Positions 16,817 through 26,008 are shown, counted from the first letter of the stretch. The stretch is 48,216 bases of DNA from an uncultured Acidimicrobiaceae bacterium (GCA_937868025.1 CALMLJ010000115.1:1-48216), one strand, 5' to 3'. A program made the numbers and translations. Notes: a model not told the origin generated them from the letters alone.

Positions 16817-19129
16817 ATGCACGCGATCGTGACAGCCGAAGCGGCCACGAGCCCCGATGTGGTGCTCGTGGTACGACAGCTCCGCGAGCACCATCCCGCC
16901 GCTACCATCACCGTGGTCGTCACCCACCCGCTCCAACTCGCAGCGCCGGTGCCGGGGGCCACCTCCACCGTATCGGCGCGCCACCTGACCGTCGCGGGCG
17001 TTCGCTACATCGACGCGTGGCTCGGCGGTGGCCCGGCCTTCGCCCGGTGGGCGCTGGTGCCGGCGATGGCTGAGCTCGTCGGCCACGCGGAACCGGTGCT
17101 CGTCCTTCCCGCCGAGTCCAGGGTGCTCGCCCCACTCGACGATCTCACCGACCACGTCGCAAGGATCGGCCTCGTCCCGCGGGCCCACGACGCCGGCGCC
17201 GCGATCGCCTCCGACGGCTGGGTGCCAGACCTTGCCGTCATCGGCCCCGACTCCGCCGCCGCGATGGCATGGTGGGCCGATGTCGCGGCTGCGGCCTACC
17301 GGTGCGCTCCCACGGCGTCGGCAATCGACCTCGACGACCCATGGCGCACGTTCAGCACCGCCGGCGACGGCATCACCCTCATCCCCGATGCGTCCGTGCG
17401 ACTGTCGCCGTGGTCCGTCGCCCACCTGCGCCTCGCGATCGTCGACGGCGCGATCACCGTCGACGATAGACCCGTTCGACTGGCGCAGTTCCCGGCGTTC
17501 GATGTGGAACGCCCGTGGTGGTACTCCACGTCCCAGGCCGACGATCCCGCCGTGCTCACCAGCGGGTCGGCCCCGTTGCGCCGGCTCTGCCTCGAACACG
17601 CGGCCGACCTCGCAGCCGCGATCGGGACGGGCGACACGACATCGCCGAAACGATCCCTGGTCGACATCCTCGGCGTGCGTCACAGTGATGCCCTCCGCGA
17701 GGAGGTGCGCGTCCGGACCGTGGCGGCGATGGATGCCGGCGAGCTTCCGCCGAACCCATTCGACCCCGAGTCGGCGGAGCAGTTCTTCTCCTGGCTCCGC
17801 GATCCCGCCGACGCCGAGCTGACGGGAGTGAGTGTCGCCGCCGACCTCGTCTGGCGAGAGCGACCCGACCTCGCCGCCGCCTTCCCGCATGTACGGTGGG
17901 GCGACCGCGACAACTTCCTCCGCTGGTTGTGGATCCACGGCCTCAAGGAAGGCCTGATCAGCACGGCCCTGCTGCCCGATCTCCCGGGCACCGCGACGCC
18001 GGCCACAGTGATCTCGCCTTCCGGGACCGATGAGCTGAAGTTCGGCGTGAACCTCGTGGGCTATCACGACTCCGACCTCGGGCTGGGCGTCGCCGTCCGG
18101 CGCGTCGCGGCCGCACTCGACGCCGCCGCCATCCCGTGGACGAAGGTCACCTACGACCGTACCCACAGCCGTCGACGCCGCGAAGGTGGTGGCCCAGCCT
18201 CGGCAGCCGCTCCGTACCGCTACAACCTCATCCTCATCGCACCGGACCAACTGGCGTTCTTCGTCGACGACGTCGGGACTGCATTCCTCGACGGCCGCTA
18301 CAACATCGGGCTCTGGTACTGGGAGACAGACGTGCTGAGCGATCGGCAAGTCGCCGCGCTCGGGCTGATCGACGAGATCTGGGGCTCGACGCAGTACCTC
18401 GTCGACATCTTCGCCGCCCACACCACCCGGCCCGTCGTCAGGATCCCGGTTCCGTTGGAGTTCCGCCAGGCACCCCCCACGCCGGGCCGCCGTGAGGCGT
18501 TGGGGCTCGACGAGCGTTTCACCTTCCTGTTCACGTTCGACTTCTTCTCGATCGTCGAGCGCAAGAACCCGCTCGAGCTGGTGGAGGCCTACACCGCTGC
18601 GTTCTCTCCCGAGGACGGCTGTCGACTCATCCTCAAGTCGATCAACGGCGCGCGGCACTTGTCGGAATCCGAGGAGTTGCGGGCCGCATTCGGGGATCGC
18701 GACGACATCGAACTGTGGGACAGGTACCTCGACGCCGACGAACGTCTGGCCCTAGTCGCCGATGTCGACTGCTACGTCTCGCTCCACCGGTCCGAAGGCC
18801 TCGGCCTGACCATGGCCGAGGCCATGGCGGCCGGCACCCCGGTGATCGCGACGGGGTACTCCGGCAATCTGGACTTCATGCTGCCCGGCTCGGCGCTGCT
18901 CGTCGACGCGACCGAGATCGAGATCGGCCCGGGATCCTTCTACCCCGAGCACGGTCATTGGGCACAACCCGACCTCGCCCACGCCACCGACCTCCTCCGG
19001 CAGGTCCGTTTCGACGATGCGCTACGTGCCCGGCTGGCCGCCGCAGGACCTCGTGCACTGCGGCCGTTCACGGCCAAGCGCGTCGGCGCGAGCATCGCCG
19101 AACGTCTCGACGTCCTCGACCGATCCTGA
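16817..19129 (+). CDS. Large glycosyltransferase with novel N-terminal half and C-terminal GT4 domain
   Basis: A protein of 770 residues. The C-terminal part from about residue 407 (FGVNLVGYHDSDLGLGVAVR) is a GT4 domain with a DDIELWDRYLDADER segment and E-x7-E as EGLGLTMAE starting at Glu660. The N-terminal 280 residues resemble a degenerate nucleotide-sugar transferase fold (MHAIVTAEAATSPD, VLVLPAESRVLAPL) without a DxD I can identify. A middle helical segment (FFSWLRDP, NFLRWLWIHG) is of a type often seen before such GT4 domains. ATG 16817 follows GGTGGGA at 5 nt; the frame is open further upstream. It is transcribed away from the small coiled-coil gene. Confidence 0.78.
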   Translation: MHAIVTAEAATSPDVVLVVRQLREHHPAATITVVVTHPLQLAAPVPGATSTVSARHLTVAGVRYIDAWLGGGPAFARWALVPAMAELVGHAEPVLVLPAESRVLAPLDDLTDHVARIGLVPRAHDAGAAIASDGWVPDLAVIGPDSAAAMAWWADVAAAAYRCAPTASAIDLDDPWRTFSTAGDGITLIPDASVRLSPWSVAHLRLAIVDGAITVDDRPVRLAQFPAFDVERPWWYSTSQADDPAVLTSGSAPLRRLCLEHAADLAAAIGTGDTTSPKRSLVDILGVRHSDALREEVRVRTVAAMDAGELPPNPFDPESAEQFFSWLRDPADAELTGVSVAADLVWRERPDLAAAFPHVRWGDRDNFLRWLWIHGLKEGLISTALLPDLPGTATPATVISPSGTDELKFGVNLVGYHDSDLGLGVAVRRVAAALDAAAIPWTKVTYDRTHSRRRREGGGPASAAAPYRYNLILIAPDQLAFFVDDVGTAFLDGRYNIGLWYWETDVLSDRQVAALGLIDEIWGSTQYLVDIFAAHTTRPVVRIPVPLEFRQAPPTPGRREALGLDERFTFLFTFDFFSIVERKNPLELVEAYTAAFSPEDGCRLILKSINGARHLSESEELRAAFGDRDDIELWDRYLDADERLALVADVDCYVSLHRSEGLGLTMAEAMAAGTPVIATGYSGNLDFMLPGSALLVDATEIEIGPGSFYPEHGHWAQPDLAHATDLLRQVRFDDALRARLAAAGPRALRPFTAKRVGASIAERLDVLDRS

Positions 19130-19148
19130 CCCCGCCCGCCGGCATCCC

Positions 19149-19165
19149 GGCACGGGGTCCGTGCC
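19149..19165 (+). terminator. Hairpin after the large glycosyltransferase
   Basis: GGCACGG-GGT-CCGTGCC forms a 7-bp stem with a 3-nt loop, 20 nt after the stop codon and 24 nt before the wzm -10 box. No T-tract follows. It probably ends the upstream transcript before the export operon starts. Confidence 0.45.
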
Positions 19166-19188
19166 CATGGGCCGCGGGACCCTGCTGC

Positions 19189-19194
19189 TAGAGT
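19189..19194 (+). promoter_or_regulatory. -10 box candidate of the wzm operon (TAGAGT)
   Basis: TAGAGT lies 31 nt before ATG 19226 and just after the hairpin at 19149-19165. The leader would be about 25 nt and shows no clear Shine-Dalgarno. Confidence 0.45.
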
Positions 19195-19225
19195 CGTCGC
19201 CGGTTCAACCCGATATGCCACCACG

Positions 19226-20026
19226 ATGACAGCACCCAAGAAAGTCTGGGAGTACCGGACACTCATCACCAACCTCGCGATGCGGGACCTTCGCTCCCGC
19301 TACAAGAAGAGTGTCCTCGGGTGGTTGTGGTCCCTCATCAACCCGGCGACCACGCTCGCGATCTACACCGTCGTGTTCGGTGTGTTCCTGGGGGTCGAGG
19401 CCCCGGTCGCTGGCAACGGCCATAGCAAACTCTTCGCGCTCTACTTATTCTCCGCGCTCGTCGCCTGGAACTCGTTCGCCAGCGGCGTGAACATCGCCAT
19501 GCAGTCGTTCCTCGCCGCCGGCGGCCTGCTCACGCGAACCTACTTCCCGCCAGAGGTACCGGTGATCGCCGGGTCGCTCACCGTGCTCACGCAGACGGCC
19601 GTCGAGACGGTCATCCTCATCGTCTTCATGGCCATCATCGGCAACCTGGGATGGACGACGCTCATCGTGTTTCCGATCCTCCTGCTGCTGACCGCCTTCG
19701 CGTTCGGCATCGGCATGATCGTTAGCCTCCTCAACGTCCGCTACCGCGATGTCGCGTACCTGGTGGCGCTCGGCATCCAGGTGCTCTTCTACGCCACACC
19801 GATCGTCTACTCCGAGGACATCGCGGCGAAGCACCCCTGGGCCGCCGACTTGCTGAAGCTGAACCCCATGACCCACTTCGTCGGGGCGATGCGCCACTCG
19901 GTCTATCTGCTGAAAGCACCAACGCTGCTGAACTGGGTGGCGATGATCCTCGCAACCACGATCATGACCCTGCTGGGGTGGCGGGTGTTCTCCACCAAGG
20001 CGCCCCGCTACATCGAGGAGATCTGA
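19226..20026 (+). CDS. wzm: Polysaccharide ABC exporter permease Wzm
   Basis: A 266-residue ABC-2-type permease. A cytoplasmic amphipathic N-terminus (YRTLITNLAMRDLRSRYKKSVLGWLWSLINP) is typical of Wzm/RfbD proteins and is followed by six hydrophobic segments; NVRYRDVAYLV near residue 170 and PIVYS near 192 are also family-like. With Wzt it exports finished lipid-linked polysaccharide across the cytoplasmic membrane. The TGA overlaps the wzt ATG (TGATG). It is the first of five overlapping genes. A teichoic-acid TagG-type exporter is the nearest alternative. Confidence 0.9.
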   Translation: MTAPKKVWEYRTLITNLAMRDLRSRYKKSVLGWLWSLINPATTLAIYTVVFGVFLGVEAPVAGNGHSKLFALYLFSALVAWNSFASGVNIAMQSFLAAGGLLTRTYFPPEVPVIAGSLTVLTQTAVETVILIVFMAIIGNLGWTTLIVFPILLLLTAFAFGIGMIVSLLNVRYRDVAYLVALGIQVLFYATPIVYSEDIAAKHPWAADLLKLNPMTHFVGAMRHSVYLLKAPTLLNWVAMILATTIMTLLGWRVFSTKAPRYIEEI

Positions 20027-21303
20027 TGGCCGGCTCCATCGAGGTACGAGGCGTCTCCAAGGAGTTCCGACTGCAGGCGGACCGACCCACGTCGATCAAG
20101 GAGTTCGTGACCCGGCGGGGCCGCGACAAGACCGCCACGCACTTCTGGGCGCTCGACGACGTGTCGATCGACATTCCCGAGGGGTCGATGTACGCGCTGG
20201 TCGGACACAACGGCTCAGGCAAGTCGACGCTGCTGCGTTGCATCGCCGGCATCTACCGCCCCGACACCGGCCACGTGAAGGCCTCGGGGCGGATCTCGAC
20301 GCTGCTCGAGCTCGGTGCCGGATTCCACCCCGACTTGTCGGGCCGCGAGAACGTCTACCTCAACGCCACGATCCTCGGGATGACGAAGAAGCAGATCGAC
20401 GCCAAGTTCGACGAGATCGTCGACTTCGCCGGAGTCGAGCAGTTCATCGACTCGCCGGTGAAGGTGTACTCGAGCGGCATGTACGTTCGCCTCGGCTTCT
20501 CCGTCGCGGTGCACGTGCAGCCCGAGATCCTGATCATCGACGAGGTCATTGCCGTCGGCGACGAGCAGTTCCAACGCAAGTGCTTCGACCATCTGTACGG
20601 GCTGCGTCGGCAAGGGGTCACCATCGTCGTCGTGACCCACGGCATGGGCACGGTGGAGACGATGTGCGACGGTGCCGCCTGGCTCGACCACGGCGTCCTA
20701 CAGATGGAGGGGCCGGCCATCGAGGTCGCAGCGGCGTACCTGAAGAAAGTGAACGACGCCGAGGCCGAGGATCGCGCGTCGCACCGCACGGTGTCCGCAA
20801 CCAGCGGCGCGACCACCGAGTCGGTCGACGGCCCCGGCGAGATCGAGATCCTGGCGATCGAAGTGCGCGACGCGAGTGGCGCCCCGACGACGACGGTTGA
20901 GCACGGCGAGGGCATGCAGATCGCCATCGTCTATCGGGCGCACACTGCCCTCGAGGACCTCGTGTTCGGCCACGCCATCCACACCGACAACGGCGTCCTG
21001 GTCGCCGGCACCAACACGCAGCGGCACGGGCTCGAGACGGGCCGGGTCGAACCCGGCCTCGGCGAAGCTCTCTTCGTGATCGACGAGTGCCCGCTCATCG
21101 AGGGCCACTACGAGGTCACTGGCGCCATCAACGACCGCCACGTCCAGCACACCTTCGACCGTCGCGATCGCGAGACCCGTCTCCTGGTGCGCCGAGGCAC
21201 GACCCGGGCCGGTGTCGGTGTGGTCGACATCGCCGGCGACTGGAAGGTGAGACCGCCACAGCAGGGCCTCACCGTCCTCCCGGCCCCGCCCGAGGAGTTC
21301 TGA
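20026..21303 (+). CDS. wzt: Polysaccharide ABC exporter ATPase Wzt with C-terminal cargo-binding domain
   Basis: A protein of 425 residues. The nucleotide-binding domain has Walker A GHNGSGKST at 60-68, the divergent signature YSSGMYVRL at about 148-156 that marks the Wzt/TagH subfamily, and Walker B ILIIDE at 168-173. Residues from about 275 to 400 form a second, beta-rich domain (EILAIEVRDASGAP, GLGEALFVIDECPLIEGHYEVTGAI) that matches the layout of Wzt carbohydrate-binding domains. In E. coli O9a that domain recognises the chain's modified end before export. Here the next gene is a methyltransferase, consistent with an end-cap signal. Both ends overlap neighbours by 1 nt. Confidence 0.9.
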   Translation: MAGSIEVRGVSKEFRLQADRPTSIKEFVTRRGRDKTATHFWALDDVSIDIPEGSMYALVGHNGSGKSTLLRCIAGIYRPDTGHVKASGRISTLLELGAGFHPDLSGRENVYLNATILGMTKKQIDAKFDEIVDFAGVEQFIDSPVKVYSSGMYVRLGFSVAVHVQPEILIIDEVIAVGDEQFQRKCFDHLYGLRRQGVTIVVVTHGMGTVETMCDGAAWLDHGVLQMEGPAIEVAAAYLKKVNDAEAEDRASHRTVSATSGATTESVDGPGEIEILAIEVRDASGAPTTTVEHGEGMQIAIVYRAHTALEDLVFGHAIHTDNGVLVAGTNTQRHGLETGRVEPGLGEALFVIDECPLIEGHYEVTGAINDRHVQHTFDRRDRETRLLVRRGTTRAGVGVVDIAGDWKVRPPQQGLTVLPAPPEEF

Positions 21304-22292
21304 TGTCGGTCCCGCGCCGGATCGCTGGCAAGCTGCGCCGGACCCTCGCTCCGCCCCCGGACGGCGCGGTCGCCGCGCGCCTGGACCATCACGATCAGGC
21401 ACTGCACGACATCACCACGGCTCTCCAGGCCGTGCAGGCCACGGTGGGCCCCCACCTCGAGCAGCAGTTGCACCACCAGGCCGCCGTCCTCGACCAGGTC
21501 GAGCAGACGATGCCGGACCTGCTCAACGTGATCTCGTCGGCCAAGGGCCAGCAGCGCGGCATGGCACGGCAGATCGCCGACATCGACGCCGCCCGCAGGT
21601 GCCAGGCGGATGCGATCGCCGATCTCGCCCGACAGGTCTCCGAGCTGTGGGACCGCCTCGAGCGGGCACGCGCCGAGCTGATGTTCGAGCTGCGCTTCCA
21701 GCCGTCCGGCAACGCGCCAGCCGCAGCCCCGACCGCCGGCGCCGCAGCGACGGTGGCCGCCGACATCGTCAACCAGTCCGCGGTCGACGAACGCCGCGCG
21801 ACCGGGTCGCTCCGCCTCAACCTGGGGTGTGGACACCAGCCGCTGCCCGACTACCTCAACGTCGACATGCGCGCGCTCCCCGACGTCGATGTCGTCGCCA
21901 CGGTCGACGACCTCCCGTTCGAGGCCGGTGAGCTGGACGAGATCTTCAGCGCCCACGTCGTCGAGCACTTCCCGCAGGCCCAGTTGGAGCGATCACTGCT
22001 CCCCTACTGGTTCGGCATGTTGCGTCCCGGCGGCACCTTCCGGGCAGTCGTCCCCGACGCCGGCGCGATGCTGACGGGCTACGCCGCCGGCCAGATCTCC
22101 TTCGACGACCTCCGCGAGGTCACCTTCGGTGGGCAGGAGTACGAGGGCGACTTCCACTTCAACTTCTACACGACCGAGTCGCTCGCGGAGTTGCTCACCG
22201 CCGCCGGGTTCGACGATGTGACCATCGAAGCCGAGGGTCGCCCCAATGGCAAGTGCCTCGAGTTCCAGGTCGCGGCGCGCAAGCCCGCGTGA
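21303..22292 (+). CDS. Coiled-coil/SAM methyltransferase, candidate chain terminator
   Basis: A protein of 329 residues. Residues 1-130 are a predicted coiled coil (LDHHDQALHDITTALQAVQ, LEQQLHHQAAVLDQVEQ) with a basic N-terminus; an Ala/Pro linker follows at about 133-165. Residues 170-329 are a class I SAM methyltransferase: motif I LNLGCG at 172-177, acidic DVD after strand 2, and AHVVEHFPQ followed by LRPGGTFRAVVPDAG. Coiled coil plus methyltransferase next to wzt recalls WbdD, which caps the O9a chain and measures its length with a coiled coil, although there the coil is C-terminal and a kinase is also present. ATG overlaps the wzt stop (TGATG). Confidence 0.8.
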   Translation: MSVPRRIAGKLRRTLAPPPDGAVAARLDHHDQALHDITTALQAVQATVGPHLEQQLHHQAAVLDQVEQTMPDLLNVISSAKGQQRGMARQIADIDAARRCQADAIADLARQVSELWDRLERARAELMFELRFQPSGNAPAAAPTAGAAATVAADIVNQSAVDERRATGSLRLNLGCGHQPLPDYLNVDMRALPDVDVVATVDDLPFEAGELDEIFSAHVVEHFPQAQLERSLLPYWFGMLRPGGTFRAVVPDAGAMLTGYAAGQISFDDLREVTFGGQEYEGDFHFNFYTTESLAELLTAAGFDDVTIEAEGRPNGKCLEFQVAARKPA

Positions 22293-22302
22293 GGTTGCCT
22301 CG

Positions 22303-24843
22303 ATGAGCCCGACCTTCTCGGTCATCTGCAACACACTCGACCGCGCCGATGCGCTGCGCCAGTTGCTCGTCTCGCTGCGGCACCAGACCTACGACAACTT
22401 CGAGGTCATCGTCGTCGCCGGTCCGTGCACCGACCATACCGATCTGGTGATGGCCGAATTCGATGGTCTCATCAAGGCTCGCTTGTGTCCCGAGCGCAAC
22501 CTATCCATGTCGCGCAACATCGGCATCGCCGCCGCATCGGGCGACCTCGTTGCGTTCATCGACGACGATGCCGTGCCAGAGCACACCTGGCTCGCCGAAC
22601 TCCAGCAGCTCTACTCCAACGACGAGGTTGCCGGGGCAGGAGGCGTGGTGCACGACCACACCGGTTACGGCTTCCAGACCCGTTTCATTTTGTGTGATCG
22701 TCTCGGCCGCGCCGAGTACTCCGACACGACACCGTTCGACGACTACTCGTTCCCCGGTTCGCTGCAGTACCCGTCAGTGCTCGGGTGCAACTCGAGCTTC
22801 CGCAGGCAGGCGCTCGTAGCGGTCGGGGGCTTCGATGAGGAGTACGAGTACTACCTCGACGAGACCGACGTGTGCGTCCGGCTGATCGACGCCGGATACG
22901 TCATCCGGCAATCGCCCAACGCTGCGGTTCACCACAAGTTCCTGCCGAGCGGCGTCCGCGACCACCACAAGGTCGTGCTGAACAACTATCCCATCATCAA
23001 GAACGCGGTGTACTTCTCGTTCGTCAACGGGAGCGATCACCTGTTGCTCAGCGAGATCTACGGTGGGGCGGCCGAGTTCTGCGCGGCGCGCACCGCCGAC
23101 GTGACCTACAACCACGCGGTCGGGCGCATCACCGACGAGCAGATGACCGAGGCGATCGACGTGATCCAGAGCGCACTTGCGCCCGGCCTCGCGATCGGTG
23201 AACGCGGCCGGGTCCAGATGTATGACCCGGCACTGGAGGCGGTCCACGGCGGCGAGTTCCTGCCCTACCCGATCATCGAGCGTCATGGCCGGCGGCTGCG
23301 GATCTGTCTGGTGACCCAGACGCTGCCGCCCACGGTCGCCGGTGGCATCGGTCGCTACTGCCTCGACCTGGGCCGCGAGCTCGCCCGCCGCGGCCATGAC
23401 GTACGGATCATCACCGATGCCCCCGCGCACAGCACGGTCGACTTCGAGGACGGGGTCTGGGTCCACCGCATCGCCAAGTCGTCCGGTCGGGCGTTCCGTG
23501 AGAGCGACACCGTCATCCCCGCGTCCATCTGGGCCAACAGCGCCGCGGTTGCCGACGAGGTCATCCGAATCCAGGGCGAAGGCCCGCTCGACCTCGTCTA
23601 TGCGCCGATCTGGGACGTCGAGGGGTTCGCCCTCGGCGAGGCGACGTCCATCCTCACGATCACGGCGCTCATGACCACGATGGGCATCTCCCTGCAGAAC
23701 CGTCCCGCCTGGAGTGAGGACGCCGAGTTCATGGCGGCGCTCGGCACACCCATCCACGACCTCGAACGCCTGGTACTGGCCCGTTCCCACGGCCTGCACG
23801 CCATCAGCTCGGCGATCGTCCGCGAGATCGAGACGGCCAGCGAGGTGACGATCGACGACGACGGGCTCTTCACCTCTCACCTCGGCGTGGTCGATTCGGG
23901 CGGGTCCGATGTCGGTGGCGGCGAACCCGAGGACGGTGTCACGGTGCTGTTCGTCGGCCGCTTCGAGCGTCGCAAGGGCATCGACCTCCTCTTCGACGCG
24001 ATCCCGCTCGTCCTCGACGCCCACCCCAAAGCCCGATTTGAGCTCATCGGACGCGACGACCTCCTGAACGAGGACGGCCTCACGTACCGCGCAGCGTTCG
24101 AGGCGGCGTATCCCGGCGCAGCGTGGTGGGACCGCGTGACCTTCCGCGGCGAGGTCTCCGACGAGGACGTCGTCGACGCCTATCGTCGCGCCGACCTGTT
24201 CGTGGCCCCGTCGCGGTTCGAGTCGTTCGGGCTCATCTTCGTTGAGGCCATGATGGCAGGCACGCCGGTCGTCGCCCTCGACGCCGGAGCCGCGCCCGAG
24301 GTGATCGGAGCGACGGGAGCCGGGGTGCTCGCCGAGGCCGACGCCACGTCGCTGGCGTCGAAGCTGTCCGAGCTCGTCGGCGACGTCGACCGGCGGTCAC
24401 AGATGTCGATCGCCGCCCGGGCCCGGTTCGAAGATGCCTTCACGGTGGCGGCCATGACCGACGCGGTCGAACGCGACCTCCGTTCGTGCACCAGCATCCG
24501 GTCGGGCTCGCCGCTGATCACCGGCGGTGCCGGGCTCGTCCCCCTCCCCGACCACACGACCGGCGTGATGCTCGACGGTGGGGCGCTCACGGTGGGGGTG
24601 CTCCCCCCGGGTCGGGCCACCGTGGTCGTGCACCTCCCTCCCGTCGACGACGAGGCCGACCCTGGCCCGGTCGTCACGGTCGCGTCGGGCGACTGGCGGT
24701 CGGTGCTCACCCCGTCACCACCCGGGTTCCGACATGTCACCGTCCCGGCGGGCGCCGGGCGCATGATCACCGTCTCCGCCGTCGGCACCGGCGCATCGTT
24801 GGCTGCGGTCCACGTCGTCCCGGGCCGTGGACGTCGGGCATGA
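22303..24843 (+). CDS. Two-domain glycosyltransferase (GT2-GT4 fusion) with C-terminal extension
   Basis: A protein of 846 residues. Residues 1 to about 250 are a GT2 domain (SVICNTLDRADAL, DDD at 87-89, LDETDVCVRL). Residues from about 332 (RICLVTQTLPPTVAGGIGRY) to about 745 are a GT4 domain with FVGRFERRKGIDLL and E-x7-E ESFGLIFVE. The last 100 residues are Gly/Val/Pro-rich and probably a small beta domain of unknown role. The ATG lies 10 nt after the methyltransferase stop with GAGG at 8 nt; the TGA overlaps the next ATG (ATGA). It is the second GT2-GT4 fusion in the locus, with different domain spacing from the one at 12231. Confidence 0.85.
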   Translation: MSPTFSVICNTLDRADALRQLLVSLRHQTYDNFEVIVVAGPCTDHTDLVMAEFDGLIKARLCPERNLSMSRNIGIAAASGDLVAFIDDDAVPEHTWLAELQQLYSNDEVAGAGGVVHDHTGYGFQTRFILCDRLGRAEYSDTTPFDDYSFPGSLQYPSVLGCNSSFRRQALVAVGGFDEEYEYYLDETDVCVRLIDAGYVIRQSPNAAVHHKFLPSGVRDHHKVVLNNYPIIKNAVYFSFVNGSDHLLLSEIYGGAAEFCAARTADVTYNHAVGRITDEQMTEAIDVIQSALAPGLAIGERGRVQMYDPALEAVHGGEFLPYPIIERHGRRLRICLVTQTLPPTVAGGIGRYCLDLGRELARRGHDVRIITDAPAHSTVDFEDGVWVHRIAKSSGRAFRESDTVIPASIWANSAAVADEVIRIQGEGPLDLVYAPIWDVEGFALGEATSILTITALMTTMGISLQNRPAWSEDAEFMAALGTPIHDLERLVLARSHGLHAISSAIVREIETASEVTIDDDGLFTSHLGVVDSGGSDVGGGEPEDGVTVLFVGRFERRKGIDLLFDAIPLVLDAHPKARFELIGRDDLLNEDGLTYRAAFEAAYPGAAWWDRVTFRGEVSDEDVVDAYRRADLFVAPSRFESFGLIFVEAMMAGTPVVALDAGAAPEVIGATGAGVLAEADATSLASKLSELVGDVDRRSQMSIAARARFEDAFTVAAMTDAVERDLRSCTSIRSGSPLITGGAGLVPLPDHTTGVMLDGGALTVGVLPPGRATVVVHLPPVDDEADPGPVVTVASGDWRSVLTPSPPGFRHVTVPAGAGRMITVSAVGTGASLAAVHVVPGRGRRA

Positions 24844-26003
24844 CCACGCAGCCGGCCGCCGATCGCGGTCGCATCGTCATCGTCAGCGGGATACGTGTCC
24901 GCAACGACGCGATCTCCAACATCATCTGCCAACAACGCCGGGTGCTCGTCGACGCCGGCTATCGGGTCGATGTCATCGTTCAGCACCGTGACTCCGACCC
25001 CGGCGCCTGGGAGACCACCTCGCCCCACGCGTGGGACCTGCTGCGAAACCCGATCTACCTCGCCGCCGATCTCGTGATCTTCCACTTCGGGATCTTCTAC
25101 GACCTCTTCAATGCGTTGACGCTCGCTCATCCCCGCGCCCGTCGGGTGGTGCACTTCCACAACGTCACCCCACCCGAGCTGTTGAGTGGGGCGACGCGCG
25201 GGTTCGCCCAGCGCGGACTCGTGCAACTCGTCACCGCCGAGTTCGCCGACGCCGTGTGGTCCGACAGCCCGCACAACACCGACGTGCTGTGCGCCCGCAC
25301 GGCGATCGATCCCGAGCTGGTCGTACCGATGGCACCTTCGGTCCCCGAGGTCGGCGGCCGACAAGCCTCGATAGGCACCACCACCGCATCCACCGCTCCG
25401 GTGCGCCTGATCAGCGTGGGCCGGTTCGTCCCGGCCAAGGGCCTGACCGAGTTGGTCGCAGCGATCGCTTTGCTCGATCCGGAGCTGCGCCGGGACCTCC
25501 GGCTCACACTCGCCGGCAGCATCTCGAACTCCGATGCCGAGTACTTCCGAACGCTCAATCGCCAGATCGCCGACGCCGGACTGACCGACCTGATCGATGT
25601 GGCGTCCGATCCGCCCGATGACGAACTCGCCGCACTCCTCTGGCACTCCGACATCCTGGTGTCGGCGTCGCACCACGAAGGCTTCTGCGTTCCCGTCATC
25701 GAGGCCCTCGCCACCCACTGCCGGGTGATCGTGACCGATGCCGGAGCGTTGCCCGACACGGCCGGACCGTGCGGTGTCGTGGTCCCGGCCCACGATGCAG
25801 CGGCGCTGTCGGTGGCGATCGCCGACGAGATCAGGGCCGTCAAGGCGGTCCGGGCCGGCGACGCGACGGCGGAGGCGGCGGAGCGTGACCGACTGGATCA
25901 GGCGGCACGGCACCTGGAGCAGTTCTCGCCCGAGCAGTTCCGTGATCGGACGCTCCGGGCGGTCGAGCACGAGCTCAGGCTCGGCGCAGCTCGTTCCGCG
26001 TGA
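24840..26003 (+). CDS. GT4 family glycosyltransferase
   Basis: A protein of 387 residues. The N-terminal Rossmann half starts RIVIVSGIRVRNDAIS and contains VHFHNVTPPELL. The C-terminal half has SVGRFVPAKGLTELV and the donor motif EGFCVPVIE starting at Glu280. It is a retaining nucleotide-sugar-dependent transferase by family; donor and acceptor are unknown. The start overlaps the previous stop by 4 nt (ATGA), making it the last gene of the wzm operon. The convergent pseudogene ends 23 bp downstream. Confidence 0.85.
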   Translation: MTTQPAADRGRIVIVSGIRVRNDAISNIICQQRRVLVDAGYRVDVIVQHRDSDPGAWETTSPHAWDLLRNPIYLAADLVIFHFGIFYDLFNALTLAHPRARRVVHFHNVTPPELLSGATRGFAQRGLVQLVTAEFADAVWSDSPHNTDVLCARTAIDPELVVPMAPSVPEVGGRQASIGTTTASTAPVRLISVGRFVPAKGLTELVAAIALLDPELRRDLRLTLAGSISNSDAEYFRTLNRQIADAGLTDLIDVASDPPDDELAALLWHSDILVSASHHEGFCVPVIEALATHCRVIVTDAGALPDTAGPCGVVVPAHDAAALSVAIADEIRAVKAVRAGDATAEAAERDRLDQAARHLEQFSPEQFRDRTLRAVEHELRLGAARSA

Positions 26004-26008
26004 CGAGC

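Noticed and set aside
16751..18658. 635-codon minus-strand ORF
   Set aside because: It lies wholly antisense to the 770-residue glycosyltransferase and has no recognisable motif.
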